NCBI GenBank assembly: GCA_021324655.1
Contig: JAJPIP010000035.1
Span: 150,121 to 214,120, forward strand
DNA from: Pseudomonadota bacterium
GTDB lineage: Bacteria; Chloroflexota; UBA5177
Direction of reading: 5' to 3'
DNA length: 64,000 bases
A program made the position numbers and the translations under genes. Of this stretch, positions 1 through 6,327 are shown one piece after another (within the stretch, counting starts at the first letter, position 1; every line of letters begins with the position of its first letter). A model generated the notes under the pieces. The model searched no databases, was not told where the DNA came from, and worked only from the letters and a program-made list of their open reading frames with translations.

Positions 1-1040
1 GCGGTCCCCGTCTCTCCGGCGCGGCCGGTCCGACCAATACGGTGGACATACGTCTCCGATGTGTCCGGCATGTCGTAATTGAAAACGTGCGTGAGACCGG
101 CGATATCGAGACCCCGGGCGGCTATGTCGGTGGCGATCAGCGCCTGTAGCTTGCCGGCTTTGAGGTCGGCCAGCACGCGCTGCCGCTGATTCTGTGAGCG
201 GCGCCCGTGCAGGGCGCCCACCCGATAGCCACGGCGGGTAAGGTCGCGCGTCAGCTTGTCGGCGCGGTAGGTGGTGCGGCGGAATACGAGGGCGAGGTAG
301 GTGGCGGGGTTGTCGAGGTAGGCGCGCAGCGCCTCCAGCTTGTCCACCTCCTCGACGCGCTCAAAGCGCTGCTCGATCTCGTCCACCGTGGCACGCTCCG
401 GATGCACCTCGACGGTTACCGGCTCGCGCAGGTGTCGCTGCGCCAGCTCGCGGACCGGGAGAGGAAGCGTCGCGGAGAACAGCCCGGTCTGTCGGCCGGC
501 AGGAGTCGCCCGGAGGATGCGCTCGATGGCGGGACGGAAGCCGATATCCAGCATCCGATCCGCCTCGTCGAGGATCACGATGCGAACGTCACTCAGTCGA
601 AGGTCGCCGCGCTGCATAAGATCCTCGACCCGCCCGGGCGTGCCGACGACCACCTGGGCACCGGCGCGTAGTCCCCCGATCTGCTTCCCGAACCCGACGC
701 CACCATAGATAGGAAGGACGCGGATGGCGGAGCCTTTGCCGAGGCGACCCAACTCGTCGGCGACCTGGATGCAGAGCTCGCGCGTGGGAACGAGGACCAG
801 TGCCTGCACGCCATGACGGCGCGGGTCAACACGCTCACTAATGGGGATACCGAAGCCCGCGGTCTTGCCGGACCCGGTCTGCGCCTGAGCAAGGACATCC
901 CTGCCCGCACGTAGTGGCGGGATGACGCGCTCCTGAATGAGGGTCGGCTGGCTGTACTGCATCTCTCGAAGTGAACGGGCGAGAGGAGCGCCAACGGATA
1001 ATGTTCCGAAGGTTCCCTCCTTATGGGGCGTCTGTGTCAT
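1..1040 (-). CDS. DEAD-box ATP-dependent RNA helicase (3' end outside window)
   Basis: Unwinds or remodels RNA using ATP in the cytoplasm. Translating the minus strand from ATG at 1040 gives a continuous frame to the window edge. Motifs appear in family order: a Q-motif region (SQPTLIQE), Walker A AQTGSGKT, PTREL, TPGR, the DEAD box in VILDEADRM, SAT in LFSATLP, then the second RecA domain with ATDIAARGLDIAG and finally HRIGRTGRAGETG at the edge. A purine-rich ribosome site (GGGAGGG) sits about 8 nt before the ATG. The C-terminal tail that separates CshA, RhlE and DeaD types is missing, so no gene symbol is given. The leader carries a terminator and a second hairpin (separate entries), which suggests control of its own expression, as known for cold-induced helicases. 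Confidence 0.95.
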   Translation of the reverse strand, partial: MTQTPHKEGTFGTLSVGAPLARSLREMQYSQPTLIQERVIPPLRAGRDVLAQAQTGSGKTAGFGIPISERVDPRRHGVQALVLVPTRELCIQVADELGRLGKGSAIRVLPIYGGVGFGKQIGGLRAGAQVVVGTPGRVEDLMQRGDLRLSDVRIVILDEADRMLDIGFRPAIERILRATPAGRQTGLFSATLPLPVRELAQRHLREPVTVEVHPERATVDEIEQRFERVEEVDKLEALRAYLDNPATYLALVFRRTTYRADKLTRDLTRRGYRVGALHGRRSQNQRQRVLADLKAGKLQALIATDIAARGLDIAGLTHVFNYDMPDTSETYVHRIGRTGRAGETGT

Positions 1041-1044
1041 AATG

Positions 1045-1061
1045 GTGCCCTCCCTGGGCAC
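1045..1061 (-). promoter_or_regulatory. Shine-Dalgarno-sequestering hairpin in helicase leader
   Basis: On the minus strand GTGCCC and GGGCAC form a perfect 6-bp stem around the loop AGGGA. The ribosome site AGGGAGGG lies in the loop and 3' arm, 4 nt before the start codon, so the folded stem would block initiation. It directly abuts the T-run of the upstream terminator hairpin. Confidence 0.5.
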
Positions 1062-1088
1062 AAAAAAAGCCCGCCGCTGTCAGCGGGC
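1062..1088 (-). terminator. Intrinsic terminator or attenuator in the helicase 5' leader
   Basis: Minus strand: GCCCGC pairs with GCGGGC, extended by a U-G and a G-C pair around the tetraloop ACAG, giving an 8-bp GC-rich stem followed at once by seven T. It lies between a TATAAT box at 1117-1122 and the helicase start at 1040, so it would stop transcripts from that promoter before the gene unless antiterminated. It could also simply end read-through from the small gene upstream. Confidence 0.7.
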
Positions 1089-1116
1089 GGACCAACAGTT
1101 TCTAGTATCAGGACAA

Positions 1117-1122
1117 ATTATA
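1117..1122 (-). promoter_or_regulatory. Candidate -10 box of the helicase promoter
   Basis: A perfect TATAAT on the minus strand, rare in this GC-rich sequence. A start about 7 nt downstream would give a leader of roughly 70 nt holding both hairpins. No convincing -35 hexamer lies 17 nt upstream; that position falls inside the long hairpin at 1135-1166. Confidence 0.45.
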
Positions 1123-1134
1123 CAGCATCGGCAT

Positions 1135-1166
1135 GCGTACGGCCTCCCTGGAGGGAGGCCGTACGC
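1135..1166 (-). terminator. Perfect 14-bp hairpin after the small helical gene
   Basis: A 14-nt arm (1135-1148) and its exact reverse complement (1153-1166) enclose a 4-nt loop. Neither strand has a T-run, so it is not a classical intrinsic terminator. A second 7-bp hairpin (CTCACCG/CGGTGAG, 1178-1195) lies between it and the stop of the small gene. Together they may end or stabilise that transcript. Confidence 0.45.
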
Positions 1167-1212
1167 GTACTCTTACTCTCACCGTGGCCGGTGAGTCAGG
1201 GCGCGTCCCGCG

Positions 1213-1446
1213 TTAGCTCTGGTTGATATTGCGCGCCAGGATCTTCTGCAGCTCCTGCACGACTTCGGTATCCTGCTGGCGGATCTTCTGCGCCAGCTGC
1301 ACGAAGGCGTTGTGGCCGCCCTGCTGCGCGTCCTGCGTGTACCTCTCAAGTGCCTCAAGTCCCTGCAGCTTTTCGTGCAGGATCGTGACGACGTCATACA
1401 CGAAGTTGCTGACGGGAAGATTCGTGCGGGTTTCCGTTTGGTTCAT
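1213..1446 (-). CDS. Small helical protein of unknown function, 77 aa
   Basis: The start is the ATG at 1446 because GGAGG lies 9 nt upstream; a longer open frame continues upstream without a better site. The product is acidic, almost wholly alpha-helical by composition (runs such as LHEKLQGLEALERYTQDA) and lacks a signal peptide or membrane segment. The pattern of conserved-looking His, Glu and Asp residues in two helices recalls half of a ferritin-like or bacterioferritin-type bundle, but the family is not recognised with confidence. It precedes the helicase on the same strand but is separated by hairpins and a separate promoter, so it is probably its own unit. Confidence 0.7.
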   Translation of the reverse strand: MNQTETRTNLPVSNFVYDVVTILHEKLQGLEALERYTQDAQQGGHNAFVQLAQKIRQQDTEVVQELQKILARNINQS

Positions 1447-1554
1447 AGTCAGTCGACCTCCTTCACCCTCATTCGCTGCAAGAGGCGTGCCCGGCCGGGC
1501 GTCAAGGGCCCTCTCTTGCGGGCGGAGATCATAGCCCCTGACGTCATATAGTCC

Positions 1555-1583
1555 TTGTCGTGTTCCGGTCCAGGGCATACACT
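1555..1583 (+). promoter_or_regulatory. Candidate promoter of the TIR-STAND gene
   Basis: TTGTCG (1555-1560) and TACACT (1578-1583) are separated by exactly 17 nt and each match the sigma-70 consensus at 4 of 6 positions. Transcription would begin near 1590, just before the GGAGG at 1611-1615. This makes the upstream TTG at 1555 part of the promoter, not a start codon. Confidence 0.45.
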
Positions 1584-1620
1584 ACATGCACCGCGATGCT
1601 TCGTTGGCGGGGAGGGGATT

Positions 1621-4600
1621 TTGGCGTCGCTTTTTATCAGCTATCGGCGGGACGATACACGGCATGTGGCAGGACGGCTGCGTGACAGCTTGATCAGCCA
1701 CTTTGGAGACGAGCAGGTATTTCGTGATGTCGATAGCTTGCACGGCGGCTATACGTGGGACACCAGTCTGGAGGAGCAAGTCGGGTCCTGCGACATCGTG
1801 CTTGTCCTGATCGGGAGCATGTGGCTCACCGTCACCGGTCGGGACGGGAAGCGGCGGCTGGACGATGCGCGGGATTGGGTGCGCCGGGAGATCGTGGCTG
1901 CTCTGCAGCGCGGCATCCCCATCTTCCCCGTCCTGGTGGATGATGCGCCGCCCCCGCCGAAGGACGACCTCCCGCGCGCGTTGCAGCCGCTGACGCGCTG
2001 GCAGATGTTCAATCTACGTGACGACCGCTGGCATGACGACGTGCACCGCCTCATCCGCGACATTGAGGCGGTGCTCGAGCGGAGCCGGCAAGAATCGGAG
2101 CATCGCACGGAGTCCGCACGGGAGTCTGTGGCATTGGAGACCCCGGTTCCGCGCCAGATTCTACCGGTCGGCGGCTTTCTGGGCTCGATTCCTTCCGACA
2201 AGCTGGTCGGGCGGGAGGATGAGCTCACGCGTGTTCTGCAATCGGTCGATGCCGCCACGCAGGAGGGACGCCTGGTTCTGCTGGCCGGTGAGCCGGGTGC
2301 GGGCAAGACCCGCCTTGCCCAGGAGGCGACCGTCGGTCTGCACAATCGGGGATTTCTGATTGCGGCGGGACGCTGCTACGAGCCGCAACAAGCTGTTCCC
2401 TACTTCCCGTTCATCGACGCGCTCGCCGCGCTGTTTGCCGTTGCCCCGGCCGCACTCCGCCGTGATGCCGCGACACTGTTTCCCTGGCTGGGTCAACTAT
2501 TGCCGGACGAAATTGGCGGGAGGCCGGCCGGTGCGACGGGAGGAACCGACGATCAGCAGCGGCTGTTTCGCGCGGTCACCGGCTTCCTCACGGCGCTGGC
2601 CGCCTCCGTTCCGGTGGCCATCCTGCTCGACGACCTCCACTGGGCCGATCAGGCGAGCCTCGACCTGCTCGGCCATCTCGCCCGTCACACCCGTCACGCG
2701 CCGATCCTAACTCTGGGCACGTATCGGGATGTCGAGGTGCGGCGCCGCCATCCCCTGGAAGGAACCCTCCGCGGCCTTCATCGCGACGGACTGGTGGAGC
2801 GGATCGACGTGCGCCGTCTGGATCAGGCGGGAACCGCTGCCCTCATCGCGGCGAGCTTTGGCGAGGCGGGAATCTCGGACGATTTCGCGTCTCTCGTGCA
2901 CCGTCACACGGAGGGGAACCCCTTTTTCACGCGGGAAGTCCTCCAGACCCTGATCGACCGCGGGGACGTCTTTCAACACGACGGGATCTGGGAGCGTAAA
3001 GAGGTCGCGGAGCTCGAGGTCCCGGAAAGCATCAGGTCTGCGCTCGACGAGCGCGTGGCGCGTCTGGACGACACGACCCAGGAGATCCTCGGCGAGGCCA
3101 GTGTGTTGGGACAGAGCTTCACCTTCGACGATCTCGAGACCATGAGCGGGCGCGGCGAATCGGCGATCGAAGCCGGGCTGGAAGAGGCGATTGAGGCGGG
3201 GTTAGTGCGTGAGTCAGGCCGGGACAGGTACGCCTTCAACCATGCCCTGACTCACCAGGCGCTGTACGCCGAACTCTCGGCACGGAAGCGGCGGCGTTTG
3301 CATCGGGCAGCCGGCGAGGCGCTCGAGCAGCTGCCGGAACGGAAACGAGCGGAACGGACAGTGGAACTGGCCCGTCACTTCCTCGAAGCCGACGAACCGG
3401 AGAAGGCGCTACGCTACAGTCTCGACGCAGGAGAGCGCGCGGAAGCCGTCTTTGCCCACGCCGAGGCCGAGCGCCACTATCGCGAAGCCCTGGCTCTGGC
3501 CCAGGACATCGGCAATGAGCGGGCCGAGGCGGAGACCGGAGAGAAGTTGGGACGGGTGCTGTCCGGCACGGCGCGATACGACGAGGCCATGCGATGCCTG
3601 GACACAGCGGCCAGGACGTATCGCCGGATCGGCGATCTGGCGGCAACCGGACGGGTCACGGCCGCGATCGGACGTTTATACCGCTGGCAGGGCGATCCGG
3701 AAGCGGGGATCGCTCGGGTCCAGTCGATGATCGATGAACTGGGCGCCAGGGCTCCGTCCGATGCACTCGGAGCGCTCTACATTGCCCTTGCCCATCTTTT
3801 CTTCCTATCGGGGAGATACAACGATGTGGTGGCGGTCGCGGAGCGGGCGAGCGAGATCGCGGCGGATGATCCGGCAACACTGGCCGAGGCTCGCGAGCGG
3901 CAAGGAACGGCGTTGATCATGTTGGATCAACCGGGAGAGGGCAAACGGATACTCGAAGAGATCCTCCCGGTCGTCGAGGCCGGTGAGAACCTCCCGCTCC
4001 TGCAGCGGATGATTCAAAACATCGGGTGCGCCGCCGATCTCATGGGCGACGGGACGACTGCCACGCGCTGCTTCCACCGTGCGGTGGAGCTCGCCGAGCA
4101 GGTCGGCAATCCCGATCAGCTCGCCTTCACCCTGGCCAACCTCGGAACGGTTCTTATGAATGGCGGTGAGTGGATCGAGGCGCGCAGCTATATCGACCGC
4201 GCCGCGGAACTCGCCCGCTCGAATATGACCTCAAACGCATCATTCCCCATCAAGCTGCAGGGCTCGCTCGCACTCCGACAGGGGGATTGGGAGAAGGCGC
4301 GTTCGTCGCTCTCCGAGTCCCTGCGTTTGGCGGAGGAGACGGGCAACCGGCAAGCGCACGAGCAGGCATTGGCCGCCCTCAGCCTGCTCGACATCCTCGA
4401 GGGACATCCTCAGGAGGCAGTGGAGAGATTAGCTCCCCTGGCAGATCAGGAGGGCGTCGATGTCCAGATCCTTGAGAGCCTGGCACACGCCCTGTTGGAC
4501 ACGGGAAACCTCGATCAGGCGGCGGAGCTGGCGGAGAGAGCGGCCGAGCGAGCACGCTCCGGGGACGAGCTCTCGTTGCCGGACACACTTATGGTGCAGG

Positions 4601-4908
4601 GGCTGGTCAAGGCACGCCAGGGACGCCTGGGTGAAGCAGAGCTGTTATTTAGGGACGTTCTCGATCTTGCCCGTGCATTACCGTCTCCGTACGTTGAGGC
4701 CTGTGCCCTCTACGAACTCGGCATCATCACCGGCCAGAGCGGCGACCGGGACGGTGCCCGCGAGATGCTCGAGCAATCGCTGGTAATTTTCCGCAAGCTG
4801 GGGGCCCGCAAGGATGTCGAAGAGGCCGAAGAAGCACTGCGTTCCCAAGCGGGAAATGGTCAGACCATTGGCTCCGGGAATGCGAGAGACACTCGCTCGG
4901 CGCACTGA
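1621..4908 (+). CDS. TIR domain - STAND ATPase - TPR protein, about 1,095 aa
   Basis: A large multidomain sensor. An N-terminal TIR domain (about residues 1-140) opens with LFISYRRDD and has CDIVLVLIG; Glu90 in WVRREIV is at the position expected for the NAD-cleaving glutamate. It is followed by an AAA_16/STAND ATPase with Walker A GEPGAGKT near residue 223 and Walker B ILLDDLHW near 334. A long alpha-helical TPR array runs from about residue 560 to the end. TTG at 1621 is chosen because GGAGG lies 5 nt upstream and a promoter covers the more upstream TTG. Known TIR-STAND proteins sense invaders or ligands with the repeats and then make NAD-derived signals or deplete NAD; that role here is inference. 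A cyclic-nucleotide-binding protein follows 89 nt downstream. A regulatory, non-defensive role is possible. Confidence 0.85.
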   Translation: MASLFISYRRDDTRHVAGRLRDSLISHFGDEQVFRDVDSLHGGYTWDTSLEEQVGSCDIVLVLIGSMWLTVTGRDGKRRLDDARDWVRREIVAALQRGIPIFPVLVDDAPPPPKDDLPRALQPLTRWQMFNLRDDRWHDDVHRLIRDIEAVLERSRQESEHRTESARESVALETPVPRQILPVGGFLGSIPSDKLVGREDELTRVLQSVDAATQEGRLVLLAGEPGAGKTRLAQEATVGLHNRGFLIAAGRCYEPQQAVPYFPFIDALAALFAVAPAALRRDAATLFPWLGQLLPDEIGGRPAGATGGTDDQQRLFRAVTGFLTALAASVPVAILLDDLHWADQASLDLLGHLARHTRHAPILTLGTYRDVEVRRRHPLEGTLRGLHRDGLVERIDVRRLDQAGTAALIAASFGEAGISDDFASLVHRHTEGNPFFTREVLQTLIDRGDVFQHDGIWERKEVAELEVPESIRSALDERVARLDDTTQEILGEASVLGQSFTFDDLETMSGRGESAIEAGLEEAIEAGLVRESGRDRYAFNHALTHQALYAELSARKRRRLHRAAGEALEQLPERKRAERTVELARHFLEADEPEKALRYSLDAGERAEAVFAHAEAERHYREALALAQDIGNERAEAETGEKLGRVLSGTARYDEAMRCLDTAARTYRRIGDLAATGRVTAAIGRLYRWQGDPEAGIARVQSMIDELGARAPSDALGALYIALAHLFFLSGRYNDVVAVAERASEIAADDPATLAEARERQGTALIMLDQPGEGKRILEEILPVVEAGENLPLLQRMIQNIGCAADLMGDGTTATRCFHRAVELAEQVGNPDQLAFTLANLGTVLMNGGEWIEARSYIDRAAELARSNMTSNASFPIKLQGSLALRQGDWEKARSSLSESLRLAEETGNRQAHEQALAALSLLDILEGHPQEAVERLAPLADQEGVDVQILESLAHALLDTGNLDQAAELAERAAERARSGDELSLPDTLMVQGLVKARQGRLGEAELLFRDVLDLARALPSPYVEACALYELGIITGQSGDRDGAREMLEQSLVIFRKLGARKDVEEAEEALRSQAGNGQTIGSGNARDTRSAH

Positions 4909-4997
4909 TTCGGCAGCGCGTTGCGTCGGAGCGCGCAAAGCGACACAATGGCACCATAGTCAGAGACATCCGGCTCGATCGACGGGAGGAACACACG

Positions 4998-5435
4998 GTG
5001 AATGCCGAAGAGACTTTGCAGCGCATCCCCCTCTTTCGCGGTCTCCAGCCCAAGCAGGTGAAGTCGTTGGCGCGGTGGACCACCACGCGCAACTACCCGG
5101 CCGGCACGGCCATCGTGCGCGAGGGACAGCCGGGACTCGGCCTGTACTTCATCGAATCCGGCACGGTCAAGGTGACGCAGCAGACAGCCAACGGCGAGCG
5201 GGAGCTCCGCACCATGGGTCCGGGGCAATCATTCGGCGAGCTGTCCCTCCTGGAGGACCGGCCGCGTACCGCGACCATTACCGCCATGGAGCCCACGACC
5301 TGCGTTCTGCTCGATAAGATGCAATTCAACGCCGAGCTGCGCGCCCATCCGGAGATGGCGATTCCGCTACTGCACGTTTTGGCGGGTTGGCTGCTCGAGG
5401 CCGAGCAGCGCGAGCCGGCGCAAGCCCAGGGATAA
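4998..5435 (+). CDS. Stand-alone cyclic-nucleotide-binding domain protein, 145 aa
   Basis: A single cNMP-binding (Crp N-terminal type) domain with no DNA-binding helix-turn-helix. It begins with the usual IPLFRGL segment, has the beta-barrel glycines, and a phosphate-binding cassette region FGELSLLEDRPRTAT, which keeps the Gly-Glu and Arg-Thr-Ala features that contact cyclic nucleotides. GTG at 4998 has GGGAGGA 7 nt upstream. It lies 89 nt after the TIR-STAND gene on the same strand and is closed by a strong terminator. Without an output domain it must act by binding a partner or by buffering a nucleotide signal. Confidence 0.85.
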   Translation: MNAEETLQRIPLFRGLQPKQVKSLARWTTTRNYPAGTAIVREGQPGLGLYFIESGTVKVTQQTANGERELRTMGPGQSFGELSLLEDRPRTATITAMEPTTCVLLDKMQFNAELRAHPEMAIPLLHVLAGWLLEAEQREPAQAQG

Positions 5436-5440
5436 TTGCC

Positions 5441-5476
5441 GGCGGGACGGGAGAAATCCCGTCCCGCCCTCTCTTT
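5441..5476 (+). terminator. Strong intrinsic terminator after the cNMP-binding gene
   Basis: A perfect 12-bp stem (5441-5452 with 5457-5468) closed by a GAAA tetraloop and followed by CTCTCTTT. It separates the TIR/cNMP pair from the amidase gene. Confidence 0.85.
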
Positions 5477-5484
5477 CCCGGTGC

Positions 5485-5490
5485 TACCAT
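5485..5490 (+). promoter_or_regulatory. Candidate -10 box placed for a leaderless amidase mRNA
   Basis: TACCAT ends 6 nt before the amidase ATG, and no ribosome site exists. A start at or near the A of ATG would give a leaderless transcript. No clear -35 box is seen. Confidence 0.35.
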
Positions 5491-5496
5491 AGCCCG

Positions 5497-6273
5497 ATGC
5501 GATATCTCGCCCTGCTGGCGGCACTGCTTCTTCTCTTTCTCCCCGGCCCGGCCTCCGCGCAAACTCACCACCGGCTGATCGTCGTCCTCGACCCAGGGCA
5601 CGGTGGCTACGGTCCGGACATGTCGTACACCGGGGCCATCGACAATGGCCTCGAGGAGAAAGTCCTGACCCTTCAGGTGGCGAAGCGGGCCGCACGTGAT
5701 CTCCGGGCCATGGGGTATGCGGTCAATCTCACCCGCACCCGTGATCAGGCGGTTAACTGGCCACCGCGCGATCTGAACCACGACGGCACCATCGATCAGC
5801 TGGACGATTACAACGCGCGCACTCTCTTCGCCAACCGACACCACGCCGACATCTTCGTGTCGATCCACTTCGATGCGGCCGAGGGCGCGCCCTTCATCCA
5901 TGGCACGCACGGGTATTACTGCCCGGCACGTCCTTTCTGGCGTCAGAGCAAACGTCTCGCCGCGACGATCACGGCAGCCCTCGCCGCCTCGCTCACGCAT
6001 TCCGGGTATAGCTCCCCGGATGCGGGTGTCCAGACCGATGTGGCGGATAAGGTGCCACAGCGCTTCCCCAACTATCCCTGGTTCTTCGTGCTCGGTCCTT
6101 CCTGGCCGAAACGGATCACCGGCAGCGCCATGCCCGGCGCGCTCATCGAGTCGCTCTATCTAACCAGCACGTCCGATGCGACGGCGCTGAAGCGCTCCGG
6201 CACGATCGCCGCCATCGCCCGCGGCTACGCGGAGGGCATTCGGGCGTACTTCCATGGGCATACGATGAGCTAA
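5497..6273 (+). CDS. Exported N-acetylmuramoyl-L-alanine amidase (Amidase_3), 258 aa
   Basis: Cleaves the amide bond between N-acetylmuramic acid and L-alanine in peptidoglycan outside the membrane. The N-terminus is a classical signal peptide ending in ASA at residue 21. Amidase_3 features follow: DPGHGG with zinc ligand His35, a glutamate in GLEEKVL, the second histidine in VSIHFDA, and the catalytic glutamate in GALIESLY. There is no AMIN or SPOR domain, so targeting must lie in the catalytic domain. No Shine-Dalgarno sequence precedes the ATG. It stands alone between two terminators. Confidence 0.9.
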   Translation: MRYLALLAALLLLFLPGPASAQTHHRLIVVLDPGHGGYGPDMSYTGAIDNGLEEKVLTLQVAKRAARDLRAMGYAVNLTRTRDQAVNWPPRDLNHDGTIDQLDDYNARTLFANRHHADIFVSIHFDAAEGAPFIHGTHGYYCPARPFWRQSKRLAATITAALAASLTHSGYSSPDAGVQTDVADKVPQRFPNYPWFFVLGPSWPKRITGSAMPGALIESLYLTSTSDATALKRSGTIAAIARGYAEGIRAYFHGHTMS

Positions 6274-6282
6274 GAACACAAA

Positions 6283-6312
6283 GAACGGGGGCCGCTGACA
6301 CGGCCCCCGTTC
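6283..6312. terminator. Bidirectional terminator between convergent genes
   Basis: A perfect 12-bp stem (6283-6294 with 6301-6312) with loop CTGACA. The minus-strand side continues into a T-rich stretch (TTCTTTGTG) that fits termination of the sialidase-like gene; the plus side ends the amidase. Confidence 0.8.
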
Positions 6313-6327
6313 GCGCGTGCGTGATGA

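Noticed and set aside
1555-1620. TTG at 1555 as start of the TIR-STAND protein
   Set aside because: It forms the -35 box of a well-spaced promoter; TTG at 1621 has a GGAGG at the right distance.
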